64,000 bases of DNA from Tipula vernalis (taxonomy: Eukaryota > Arthropoda > Insecta > Diptera > Tipulidae), in NCBI GenBank assembly GCA_958295665.1, contig OY282560.1:193504061-193568060 (forward strand), given 5' to 3'. The translations under genes and the position numbers were made by a program. Position 1 is the stretch's first letter. Each line of letters begins with the position of its first letter. The notes beneath the pieces are model-generated. The model was not told the origin of the DNA. It saw only the letters and a program-made list of their open reading frames with translations, and ran no database searches. Below, in pieces: positions 47,411-58,417 of this stretch.

Positions 47411-48339
47411 TGGTAAGTCGGTTTAATAAATTTTTGTGATTGATTTACTTTTTGATTTGTGTAAGAAGGAAGCAATTTTTGATTGATTCTCATTGTTTTT
47501 TTTGCAGATGGACCCGAGTAGGGTTCGAAAGCCAACGCTTTGGTTGGAGCGAAATATTTATTAATAAATATTTCAATAACCGTGAAGTTTGAATTAAATT
47601 AAATCGTATATTTTTCCAGTTGCAACTAACCATTCTATAAATTGTCTCGGCAAAGGCAACCACTGCTAACTAAAGACTAATAAACAGAAAGTAAAATTTG
47701 ATCAATCAATATCAACTTCAAAACAGATAGAAATTTATAATCACTGGAACAATAGCAAATGATTCAGTCAACTTCAACTGAATCCGAAAGTGTTTTGCCT
47801 GTTTTTGGCAATCGTCACGAAAAAATAGTGCTGATGATATCTGATCATGCGATGTCAACATTTTGCGTTTCTGCAAAGGCATACTGTAAAAGCCACATTA
47901 ATATTTATAAATTTAACCTAAAGAGACCGGGTAAACTAAGGAAATCCCGGGATTGTGTAAAACTTGATTCCGATTTACGGAATTAGAAAAACATACAATT
48001 TATTTGTAAAAGTAATAAACGTCTCGTTAAAACCACTTTCGAAAATCTAAAATATAAGTGACCTAGGATAGGTATGTCCATCCCTATATATTTAAGCTTA
48101 AACGAACTTTGATTTAGAAAATTTGAAAATCGTACCCTAATGAAAACATTAGGAAATGGAAACTTATCAATAACTTCCAAAAATCTAGACGATTAGTGAC
48201 TTAGGACATTCCAGTTTCATCAATATAATCTGGTCAATCTGGCCCAAATATCGTACCCTAGTGGCCACATATTTTCAAGAGTAGTTGGGTAGTCTCTCTA
48301 ACCAAAACATATAACAACTTGCTAAATATTTGCCGGTAA
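47411..48339. other. Intergenic DNA, no gene recognised
   Basis: A TTTTTTTTGCAG-ATGGACCCGAG segment near 47495-47515 looks like a splice acceptor before a start codon, but the frame ends after ~20 codons. The 75-codon frame at 47759 has no recognisable family. Confidence 0.35.
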
Positions 48340-49170
48340 GTGGCAAAAAAACGCAAGAAAGCAAGAAGCTGCCGCACTTTATACATATTGCAAATTGCAC
48401 TTTATACAAACAAGTACGCTATACAAAAGGGCCGTTCGGGTATTAAACACACAACACGCGATGAAATAATGAAACTGTTTGAAATACATTTGCTAATAGG
48501 AGTTATAAAATTACCACGATGTTGGATATTCTGAAGCCGTGAGTTACAAATACAATCAATTGCACCAGTCATGACCAGGGACATTTTTTTCTGGCTTAGG
48601 TCTCATATACACTTTATTGATAAAGAAACAATTCCGCGCGATTGTAAGGATACATTTATTAAAACTCGACCACTTAAAAATCGTGTCCGACGACGATGCT
48701 TAGAATTTCCGGTGTAAGAAATTGTACCCGTTGATGAAGAGATAAGTGATACCATTTAAAGGTAGGTTGAACATTTAGCATTATGTTCAGGGTAAACCAT
48801 GTCCTTGGGATCTCAAAGTATTCGTTTTGTGTGGAAAATCAGGATATCCCCAGGGAACACAAACTGAAATACATACTTTGGTTTTTTTAGACCGAAGTAA
48901 TTTCTAGTTTTGATCGTGCTCGTGTAGGTCTTGGTGCAACAGTGGTGCTTCATTTGATAAGTCACCTTAAATCAGGCCATACACTATTTTTCACATTTAT
49001 CAATTATTAGCAATAAACTATCGCAAAAGCACATTAGAGCAGCTGGCACAATTAGAATCAATAGGTTTTAATAATCCAAACTGAAGAATCATGTTCCGCA
49101 TATTGGTGTAAACGACTTGGTGTTCATCAAGCTCCACAATTGTCTGGATTAACTGGAAAAAATAAATGTT
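48340..49170 (+). pseudogene. PiggyBac transposase relic
   Basis: Frame pieces in piggyBac order. KYAIQKGRSGIKHTTRDEIM then KLFEIHLLIGVIKLPR is the conserved 'Y...E...F.G.LL.MG..KLP' helix. PFKGRLNIQHYVQGKPCPWD then LKVFVLCGKSGYP is the 'PFKGR..IKQY...KP..WG.K' motif. GLGATVVLHLISHL is the later 'GLG..VV..L' motif. Frameshifts and stops separate every piece. A 29-bp palindromic motif has been inserted between the last two (48873). Terminal repeats were not found. Confidence 0.8.
48873..48901. repeat. 29-bp palindromic motif inside the piggyBac relic
   Basis: Inverted copy of the motif at 38501-38529. It disrupts the piggyBac reading frame. Confidence 0.8.
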
Positions 49171-49175
49171 TTTTA

Positions 49176-50521
49176 TTATTCCACACGTTGCAGTAACTCC
49201 GAGTCATCTGCTCGAGCATGATTAAATTTCAGGTGCTCCTCTACAACGAGCCTTGTTTGACGTCTTATTTCTGTGACACGATCTCTCAATTGGTCGTCCA
49301 GGATTGCTGACTTATACTTCTCTTGGGATATTTCTTCAGAATCAAACTCCTTCCTAAATCTCTCAAATAGTTGTATATTTGGGCCAGTTGACTTTTCAAA
49401 TAAAATATTGAATACAGCCGATGCTATGAACTCCAAAACGTGGTGTCTACAAGCGAAATAAAAAAGTCTTTTCCCCAAAAGTCTTTCCAAACGTACGCAA
49501 GCTCCCTTATAATGCCCAGTGTTGCTTGAAGTCGTATCAAAACACATCGCATTTATATTTCGAGCTAAGTTGTGTTCTTGAATCAAATTATTTAAGTTGT
49601 CCGCCATGACTTCACAATCCCAATGAATTGTTAAAAAACTATTTGAGTGAAATCCCTCTATTATAGATCGTGATAATTCTTCTCGTTCTTTCATGCGATG
49701 TCTTCTAATTGTGCTCACAGAGCAAGATACCTCGTCTATCGAATGGCCGAAGGCGGACGCCGCTGTTCCGACAACGTATGCCATTTGACCATTTGATAAT
49801 TTTGCGCGATTTTGCGCGTATTACAAACGAATGAATTCAGAGGCTTTTTTTTGGCGATCCGTCTCTTCTTGGGTTCAGGTGACGGGCAATAAGACCTCTC
49901 AGACGAGGAACTCGATTCAATGCTAGATTCTTCATACATTTCGATAATGCTGGGTCCTGAACGTTCACATCTAATCTGACTTACACTGGCTTGTGATTCT
50001 ACTAAAGAGTTATTTCCGAATTCAGCGTTGAATTGTGCAGCGTATGAGCACCGTTTATTGTCTTTATTACAATTATAAAAACATAAAAGTTTCGGTGAGT
50101 TTGCTAAACGACTGGCGATGTCTTTATGACCCACGTTAAATAGACATGACAAACTGTTTACGAATTCCGTTTTCTTGGAAGAAGCTAATTTTTTGTGTTT
50201 TTTCAAATTATACCTAGAATTATGGAGTTTTTTGAATTTTGTAACCATGTTCCGGTGTTCAGCTATTGGTAAATCAAGTTTCTTCCAGATCCCGATTGTT
50301 GTAGCCACTGTTTTGTTCGCACTCTCAGAAATTGTTCTTTTTTCACACATACCATTATGATAAAACAAGAAGAGGCGCAAAACATCACTATTTTGTGTCA
50401 ATTCTTTGATATCAGCAAATGATTCTACGGGAGAACCAAGAACCCAAAATTTTCTACTCATATTGTCGAAAAACTTTTTAAACAAAACAAAGAATTTGAA
50501 ATGACCATGACCACAAAACAC
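49176..50521 (-). pseudogene. Unassigned transposase-like protein (FDTT..NTG type), one frameshift
   Basis: Two long frames, 261 and 202 codons, overlap between 49736 and 49784. They join by a single frameshift just upstream, where the frame-2 reading AKLSNGQMAYVVGTAASAFG continues the domain. The first frame has a globular N-terminal domain (ADIKELTQNSDVLRLFLFY...) and a Ser/Glu-rich basic linker, ESSIESSSSSERS...PKKRR. The second has NINAMCFDTTSSNTGHYKGA then CVRLERLLGK, and FACRHHVLE. That pattern is widespread in uncharacterised multi-copy proteins of insects and other invertebrates. I infer an RNase H-like transposase but cannot name the superfamily. This is the best-preserved gene in the window. 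The native start is probably MSRKFWVLG, some 20 codons after the first ATG. Confidence 0.6.
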
Positions 50522-53489
50522 GACAAGCGCCTACTTCAAAATGTTTAGTAAAAATTGACTGTGGCAACCTCTAAATTACATCCAAAAAATTTCCTTAAGT
50601 GGGCAAAATCATTTTTTTTAGATACGGAATCGATCCCAGGTGAAGCACAAAAAAGATAAAAAACACCCCACAAAATGAACAGGGCTAATATATATACTCG
50701 TATACTATATATTTATAGATTTTTGAAAGTTGTAATATTTCTGAGATAGAGGAGACCGCCGGCAAACCATAAACTTATATGTCCACTTGGGTACGGTCTT
50801 TGGGCCAGGCGGATACATTTTTAAGTATCCAACTTTATGCTAACTTACATATTACTTAATTTCTTTATACGAATTTACATAAAGGGAAGGAAAACTTCTG
50901 CCTAAGTCATTTATGTTCTAAATTTTTGAAAGTGTTATTTTTTTAGGTAGTGAGATCGCCCACTATCCTTAATGACGACTTTATCATTGTTTTGGGATAG
51001 AGGGGTTCTCCGACTGTTTGTGTCCACTAAGTTACGATCTTTGGGTCAGATTGAGTAATTTATATGTATAAATCACTTTTCTAATAAACTTTGATTTTGC
51101 TAAATTATTTTTTTGGACAATTTAAATTACATAAGTAAAATAATTTTTTTACGTAAAAATTCATAATAACGAGAGATTTATTATTCTTACTATTACATTC
51201 ACAGGAAAATCAATTTTTAAGACAAATGTTTAATTTTAGGACAAACTTCACACCCCCGTATTATTGTATATTATATTTAGTCTTGGTTATAAGTTTGGCG
51301 CCTTTAAATTGCTCCAAAAGTAAGGTCAGCGGAAGTTATTACATTCAAATTTTCAGGTTTTTTTGTAAACCATCCAAACGATATTTTATAATAATATAAA
51401 CGACTTCACGCCAAATAGCTATTTATTAGCCACCCTCATTTCCCCAAGAATTATAATTTATCAACTTACATATTTCGTAATACATAATTTAGATTCATCT
51501 TATAATAGCTAACCAAATATTTATAATGTTTAAATTGCCCACTGAATGTTGATTTATTTCTTTTAAATAAATTTTTAACATTTTTACCTAAAATTTATTG
51601 TTAATGTTATTGAATTTAAAAAAAATATTGTGTTTCCTACCTGAATTGGAAAATAAATATTGAATATTTTTATTAAATCTATTACCTATCCGTGTAAATA
51701 AATTTATTAATCGTACTGCAGTAGGTAATATGATATTGGATAGGTTGCCTCTCTCTTTCGCCTAATAGTATGATGGTTTGTTTTGATGGTGAATTTATGA
51801 TAATTTTATTGCAGGTATCGTATATGATTATAAGAAGGAATTATATTCAACATTGTTCTTACTGGGTGTGAATGAACTTAATTTACAATATGCCGAAAGA
51901 TGATAAATATCACGGCACGAAAATCCCTAAGCGACATACCATGCCATGCGGATGGTCTGCAATCGTCAACACCAAAAAATATGTCTATAAATACAGTAAT
52001 TTAGTGTTGTCATGAATAAATTTACCATTTCTAATCTTCAATAAAGCTTTGCATATAAATATTTAATTTTTTTTTTCTTTTCTTATTCGACCAAAAATAC
52101 GTGATTTTTATCACGATTAAGTGTTTTTATTTTGTGCGCTGTCGTCTTTCTTTGGCACAAACAATGGTCATCATTTTTTATTTTTTTTTTTTGTCAATTT
52201 AGAAATATTTTCTTTAACTTTAAATTATTCAATCATAGCTATCTATATACATATATAAGCTACAAGCATAAAACGTGCCCATAATTTGAAAGTTATGGTA
52301 AAATGAAAGAATTTGTTAAATTGAGTGAAGAATCAGAATTATGTGTATATACGCTTTATACAGCGCACGATGATTTCCTGATTACAAATTCATTTGGTGA
52401 TTTGTTAATCAAAACACTTTTATAGAAAATCTATACCTTTGCTTGGTTAAAATTCTAAAGAATTATTTAGAATTCCAAGTAGATCGTGTATTAAGAGATA
52501 CCTTTATAGAGAAAACGTTTTTTTATTTTTTTATAAACTAATTGAATGTAATTGTATCAATCATTGAATTTATGATTAGTTTCTAATATAATTGTTTAAT
52601 ATTCGGCACCAATAAAAAATTTCCCGTAAAACTGATTCATTCGAAAAACTGTATAATCTTGAATTATTGGCAGAAACCAGAAATAAAGTATTAAGAAGTT
52701 ACCTTAATATTTAATTATTATGTTTCAGAAATTAGTCGAGTCATCCACTAAACGATTCATGTTGAATGATTAAAACCATTTTAAACGTATATACCGATTA
52801 TCTTGCGAAAATGGTCATCAATATTAAAATTAAAAATAATTGTGCGGTCATATGTCTGTTGAACATTCAGACTTTTTTCATTCGTCATATTACAAATTAA
52901 ATTTTGTATCTACATAATCTTATAATAACTCGAAACAACCTACCTTTGTCTCAATTAAACTCGATTACAATGTAAAAAAATAACGCAAATTGTTAAAAAC
53001 AACAGAAACGAAATTACAGATCTCAACAGGTGGAAATTATAAATCATATTTAAGTTTAGGTACGTACGTTTATAGTTTTGAATAATTACTGTTCAAATTG
53101 TATAAAGTGTATAATTTGTTCGGAATTTTGCAAAAATCATTGTTCAAACGGATTACTGAAATTTATATTTATAAGCAGCGAAAATAAATTTAATTAACTC
53201 TTATTATAACTATTAATCGCAAACAATCAAACAAAAAATTGTTTAACGTAATTTTGTCTATTTAGCATACGAGGAAATCTTAAATATCCATAATATGGTT
53301 CTTGAAGCAATATGAAAAAATTAGCCATAACTTATTCCTCAGATTAACCAATGTGAAGTTAGCCCAGCCTTTCATGCATAAAAATACATTGTTATCCCAG
53401 CCCAATATTATCTCATATGATATAACTTACCCTATACAGATTTTTTTTTTTCATAATAAAGAAAATCCTTAAAATTAAAATCTGACATT
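50522..53489. other. AT-rich intergenic DNA, no gene seen
   Basis: A stretch of ~3 kb with no open frame above 60 codons and no repeat boundary I can define. It could be host intergenic or intronic DNA. Confidence 0.5.
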
Positions 53490-54045
53490 GTAAGAGACCA
53501 AACGACTCAGATTGAATAAAGACGTAAATGTTACTCTGGCCGACAGCATCTAATGAAATTCTGCTCGAAGCATCTGAGTTTACATTGTACTTCCCGGCGT
53601 TTTAGGCTATGGGTAGGCCATCATCGCTTACCTTCAATGAAAGAAGAACTCTTAGAGCAGAGTTACTTGTATTAGTCATCACATAAAATCGTTTGGTATG
53701 ATTTGGGCAATGTATAATTGGTTAATATTAAAATTTTAGCTATTTTGGCAAAAGTCATTCCAAATAATAGGTGTATCCTTCTTTAAGTGTGAATTAGAGG
53801 TTGAGCAAATTAGGCAAATTTTTCATTAAATCGAATGTAGTAACCACAAAAGCCAATAAAGGATTTGACTTGTTATGGTATTTTTGGCATTGCAAAACCT
53901 TCAATTAATTGCATTTAGTAAAGGATCTTATTAGAAGGATCTGGTTTGATTCCATAATTTGACCGACGTAAAATGTGTGAGTAAACAATATATTATACAT
54001 TTATGCGATTTTGTCTCTTAGAAAAAACGATATAATTGACTGAAT
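53490..54045 (-). pseudogene. Gypsy pol fragment A: end of reverse transcriptase and collapsed RNase H
   Basis: Minus strand: NYGIKPDPSNKI, then GFAMPKIP.QVKSFIGFCGYYIRF, the reverse transcriptase-RNase H connection. Next is KRFYVMTNTSNSALRVLLS...GLPIA, the start of RNase H with the catalytic Asp changed (usual TDAS reads TNTS). It jumps to KYNVNSDASSRIS, the 'ADALSRI' end, so ~80 residues of RNase H are deleted. It is the continuation of fragment B at 58223. Confidence 0.7.
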
Positions 54046-54049
54046 TTTT

Positions 54050-54408
54050 TGATTAACAAAATATAAAAGTCACAAAGTCAAATGATTTTTCTCGAACGTC
54101 CATGATAAGCACTAGATTTAAAAATTATCAAATAGTCGGTTAATGAGGTCGGTCAAATGAATAACAAGCAATATTTGCATTGAAAGTTGTAAAAAGTTCC
54201 GCCAATGAAATTTGTTCAACACAAATCAAAAGTCCCAAAATCAAATGATTTTTCTTGAATCTCAATTGACCCGCCCTGGTGTACGTCAAATAAATCGGGC
54301 CAGCAATTCAAATTTTTAAATCAAGTGCATATGCATACTACGGACATTCGAGAAAAATTATTTGATTTTGGGACTTTCGATTTTTCTTAAACAAATTTCT
54401 TTCAAAGG
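54050..54408. repeat. Inverted-repeat element (left part), interrupted by a LINE
   Basis: The words AAAGTCCCAAAATCAAATGA and TTTTTCTTGAA (54226-54257) recur inverted at 54346-54381. Related units follow the LINE at 58080-58260, with GGCCGGC and ACATCAAGTGCATTCGAG. The block interrupts a gypsy reverse transcriptase. Confidence 0.6.
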
Positions 54409-54418
54409 AACTTCGTAC
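54409..54418. repeat. Target-site duplication AACTTCGTAC, 5' copy
   Basis: Repeated at 58036-58045 on the other side of the LINE. Confidence 0.75.
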
Positions 54419-54469
54419 TGGAAAGTTGCTAAGCTCATAAGAGGCTGTAGAGATCACACTGACATTTTT

Positions 54470-55104
54470 TAAGTCAACCTTTACCACTCTAAGGCAGCAT
54501 CAGCTGCTCTAATTTTAAAAATTGGAAAAGAAGCGACAGATGTCGTCTTGATCCAGGAACCTTTAGTCACTGAAGACCGGGTACATGGGCTCAAGACTCC
54601 CTATTATAGATTAATGCACGCGAAAAAAGAAGGTAAGGTTCGGTCGTGCATTCTCATTAAAAATATCATAAGTTGCTTTCTGTTATCAAATTTCAGTAAC
54701 GGAGATGTAGCAGCGGTCAGCATTGAGGTCGATAAACGAAACCTCTGGCTAGTATCAGCTTACCTGGCTTATGATGAAGTGGATACTCCACCAATCATTC
54801 TAGGTGAGCTAATCTTGGAGGCTCAGAAGCGCAAGGTTAGAGTCATCCTTGGGAGTGATGCAAATGCTCATCACACAATCTGGCGAAGTACGGACACAAA
54901 CGAACGAGGTGAGTTACTCCTTGATTATATTTTAAGTACTATCCTTCATATATGTAACATAGGCAATAAGCCGACCTTTATAACTAATAATAGACAGGAA
55001 GTATTGGATATTACTCTTGTCTCAAGCTTTCTGGCGATTAGTTTATTAAACTGGAGAGTGTCGCAGGACCACTCTTTCCTGACCATTGTTACCTTAAATT
55101 TTTA
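54470..55104 (+). pseudogene. LINE endonuclease domain
   Basis: NLYHSKAASAALILKIGKEA, VVLIQEPLVTED (catalytic Glu) and LGSDANAHHTIWRSTDTNER then GELLLDYIL (Asp and His). The C-terminal part has PTFITNNRQEVLDITLVS. The domain ends NWRVSQDHSFLTI, where the usual SDH motif reads QDH. A stop after NF at 55105 breaks the link to the next segment. Confidence 0.85.
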
Positions 55105-56690
55105 ATGGACTTGACTTCTCCAAGAAGTCCAATCTACAGAAACAAGAGAAAAACCAACTGGGATACCTTTAGAACTACTCTGGGTAATTCACTACCAGTT
55201 CCGGTGCCAAAACCTCCCAAAACTGCGCAAGAGCTCGATGGCTTGGTGGACGAGTTGTCCTGCGCTTTTAATGAAGCAATACTGGGCTTTAGTCCCCTTA
55301 GCAAGCCTAGGGGTAAATCTCGGCCACCCTGGTGGTTCAAGGAGATTCAACAAACACTTCGAAAATGCAAAAGACCCTTTAAAACAGCACGGAAAACAAA
55401 ATCTGCTGTAGACTGGGACTCCTATAAGGAAGTCCTCAAAAATTACAAATATCAATTGAGAAGTGCCAATAACAGCTTTTATAAACTATACTGTGGCAAA
55501 ATTCAGGAGTCTTCAGAGATGTCTAGGTTACGCAAAGTACTAGCAACTGGTCCTTCCATCCCAAGTTATCTTCAACGGCCGGATGGGATATGGACCACTA
55601 ATAGTGCGGAATCGCTGGAACTTCTGATGGAGACTCATTTTCCTGGTTGTTCCGAATCTGTATCTAGCACATCAGTAGGTAAAAGGGCTAGTAGCCTCAT
55701 AGGCTAAATTATTAGCAGAAAAAAGATCCTGTTTGTGACAAACAGTTTTAAACCATATAAGTCGCCTGGACTCGATGGTATTATCCCTACGGATATTCAA
55801 CAAACTACGGATCTAACAATTTCCTAATTAGAGGTAATTTCCAAAGCCAGCCTAGAACTATGTCACATTCCTAGTAAATGGACAGAAGTGAAGGTTGAAC
55901 ACTGCAATCCCAAAGAGCTTAGACCGATTAGCTTGTCTTCCTTCCTTTTTAAAACACTGGAAAGACAACTAGAAGCTCATATTAGAGGCACGATTGTGTC
56001 GGAAAAGCTGTCCAAATCTCAACATGCCTATTACAAGAGGAGATCTGTAGAGACTGCTCTTCAATCTCTTGTATTTGCCATTGAAAAATCTTTCGAATAT
56101 ACAGACTAAGCAATGGTAACCTTCTTGGATATTGAGGGGGCCTGTAACAATGTGCTTCCAGGGGCTATAACTCGGGCACTTTCAGATCTGGGAGTGGATC
56201 AATCACTCAAGGACTGGATAGATCAAATGCTTAGAGGCAGGGTCATAAACGCTAGTTTTGGGGAATCCTCCGTCAGAAGATTTGCAAGCAGAGGTACACC
56301 GCAGGGTAGCGTACTGTCCCCCCTACTTTGGAACTTGGTAATAAATGACCAGTTGCTGAGACTGGAGGACGGTGGCTTCAAGGTGGTTGCCTATACGGAT
56401 GATGTTGCTATTGTTGTCCGTGGTAAATATCCCGGCACCCTTAGTGCGCTTATGCAGAATGCCCTGGGCACCCTTTCATTATGGGCCAATGGCTGTGGGT
56501 TGAATGTGAACCCATACAATACCGAATTGGTTCTCTTCTCTCCCACTTTAAATGGGTTCAGCTTGACTTTTACAGTTGAAGCGAAGTTTCTGGGTCTCGT
56601 TTGGATAACAAATTATATTGGAAACCCAATATTCTGGAAAGGGTAAAGGAAGCTTCGGTAGCGCTATACTCTTGCAAAAATGCCATTGGG
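55105..56690 (+). pseudogene. LINE reverse transcriptase
   Basis: A linker (200 codons, with RPPWWFKEIQQTLRKCKR) leads to FKPYKSPGLDGIIPTDIQ, then ELRPISLSSFLFKTLERQLE. The catalytic core has MVTFLDIEGACNNV (Asp), RGTPQGSVLSPLLWNLVIND and VVAYTDDVAIVVRG (YTDD in place of YADD). It ends SLWANGCGLNVNPYNTELVL. Stops lie near 55707 and 56109. The segment before ELRPIS lacks the usual IPKPGK motif, so a small deletion is likely. Confidence 0.88.
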
Positions 56691-57079
56691 CAAGAATGGG
56701 GGCTGGAGCCCTGCATCGTACATTGGGTTTATACCGCAGTAGTAAGACCCATACTCTTGGATGGGGTAATAGTCTGGTGGCCTGCTCTGGACAAAACTGT
56801 CAACCATATCTCTCTGTGAATAAGTGGTGCACTGAGGAGCACATCCACTTAGGCACTAGAGACTCTGCTATTTTTGACTCCTCTAGATATCTTGGGGAAA
56901 CAGTTGGCAGCTTGTACTGCCATACGGCTGAAATCCATCTTAATGTAGACCTGCAACAATACAGGGCACTCATCTATTTTGTGCAACAAACAAATTCCCA
57001 AGACCACCGACTATACTGTCCCGTCACTATCTTTTGACACAAAGTTTCGGACTAGAATCCCATCCAGGGAGGACTGGAT

Positions 57080-57480
57080 GATGGGTGCAGTTTTGGAACA
57101 AGGAGTTATAAACTTCTCCACTGATGGTTCAAAATGGGACGGGAAAGTCGGGGCTGGAGTGTTCTGCGAGGAAATTATGTTAAATCTCTCCTTTCCTCTC
57201 TTCGACTACTGCAGCATTTTTCAAGCTGAAGTAACTGCCATAAAGGAAGTCGTAGACTGGTTGAGGTATAATGTAATATCAATTTGTGATATTCGAATAT
57301 ATACGGACAGTCAGGCTGCCATTAAACCGCTTAAATCACACCTCCTCCAAGTAGTCCAGAACTCTTTCTCATCCCTTAACGACATGGCAGATTAGTTCAA
57401 CATCAACATTTTATGGGTGCCGGGACATTTCATAAGTACAGGGAATATAAACGCCAAAGAAATGGCTCGACGTGGTACAA
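57080..57480 (+). pseudogene. LINE RNase H domain
   Basis: VINFSTDGSKWDGKVGAGVF (Asp), IFQAEVTAIKEV (Glu) and IRIYTDSQAAIKPL (Asp). After an in-frame TAG at ~57393 comes ILWVPGHFISTGNINAKEMARRG. The last acidic residue, normally in 'ADELAR', is Lys here (AKEMAR). RNase H removes the RNA strand; its presence narrows the LINE clade. Confidence 0.85.
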
Positions 57481-57880
57481 TGGACCACTTCTCAGAAAGC
57501 AGAAAGGATATTGAAATGCCTCTTGCGGTATGCAAACTGCTGCTTCAGGAAGAAGCTAGCAAGCTGACGAATGACAGATGGTCAAGTATCACTTCTTGCG
57601 TAATAACTCAGCAGGTCTTGCTAAAGTTGGACTTGGCGAGATCCAAACAGCTGATCTTACTTCATCGAAGTAAGATCAGTGTGGTTGTTGGAGTGATTAC
57701 GGGGCACTGTCTCATAGGGAGGCAAGCGAGTAGACTTGGTGTCTTCTCACATGACTACTGTCGTAGTTGCGAGGACGAAGAGGAGGAAGAGACATTACTT
57801 CATCTTCTTTGCACCTGCCCTCGTCTGGCACGAAACAGACTAAAGTTTCTAGGGGCTTCCCCCTCTTCAAAGACCTGAAA
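57481..57880 (+). pseudogene. LINE C-terminal cysteine motif
   Basis: SHDYCRSCEDEEEEETLLHL then LCTCPRLARNRLKFLG is the C..C...H...C type motif that closes ORF2 in I/Jockey/LOA-type LINEs. The 3' UTR continues to about 58035. Confidence 0.8.
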
Positions 57881-58035
57881 GACCTCTGTAAGATGGACTT
57901 CAGGAGTATCCATCGCTTTGTTAACAGCTCAAAATGGTTCCAATGAGTTGGAGGAAATAATTTTTGTGGTATGGCTACGGACCATTTTTTGTGTCTATGA
58001 CTGGTCCTAGTGGACCGCCACCCAAACATAAACCT

Positions 58036-58260
58036 AACTTCGTACAACTTTTGATCAAAGTATTGCTTGTTATTTATATGAATGACCATTGAGGCCGGCT
58101 ATTTAAATTTTTACATCAAGTGGACATTCAAGAAAAATCATTTGACGTGTTGAACAAATTTCATCGACGGAACTTCGTAAAATATTTGATGCAAATATTG
58201 CTTCTTATTTATATGGCCAACCTCAGGCCGGCCATTCGATGATTTTTACATCAAGTGCAT
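58036..58260. repeat. Target-site duplication (58036-58045) and right part of the inverted-repeat element
   Basis: AACTTCGTAC followed by tandem units with ATTGCTT.TTATTTATATG..., GGCCGGC.ATT and ACATCAAGTG, matching the flank left of the LINE. Confidence 0.6.
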
Positions 58261-58417
58261 TCGAGACTTTAATTTTGTTAGCCAAACTCAAGTTCTCTGA
58301 ATCGTCTGAAACGAAGATAATGATATCGTTCATTATCCACCGGACACCAAAGAGTTCCTCAAATATCAAAGGTCTCAGAGATAAAAGCCGATAATTCATG
58401 GTGATCAGAAGTGGCAC
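58223..58417 (-). pseudogene. Gypsy pol fragment B: reverse transcriptase palm
   Basis: SLRPLIFEELFGVRWIMNDI then IIFVSDDSENLSLANKI follows the 'FRPLI...YMDDIII.S' pattern of the reverse transcriptase core. The YMDD box reads IMND, so the catalytic Asp is lost. Same strand as fragment A at 53490-54045 and directly upstream in protein order. About 50 residues between them are replaced by the inverted-repeat element plus the LINE. Confidence 0.6.

Larger units (their letters stand above)
54419..58035 (+). mobile_element. LOA-like LINE, 5'-truncated, with RNase H
   Basis: ORF2 only: endonuclease, reverse transcriptase, RNase H and a C-terminal cysteine motif, in many frames. It starts just before the endonuclease and lacks ORF1, the usual result of incomplete reverse transcription. 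It is flanked by a 10-bp direct repeat. The presence of RNase H and the DANAHHT..STD endonuclease motif suggests the LOA clade or a close relative. It resembles the minus-strand LINE at 43.6-47.4 kb, but they are different families. Confidence 0.88.

Noticed and set aside
50522..53489. Possible host gene or tRNA genes in the long non-coding stretch
   Set aside because: No open frame, no cloverleaf-like box A/box B pair and no splice-consistent coding blocks could be seen by eye.
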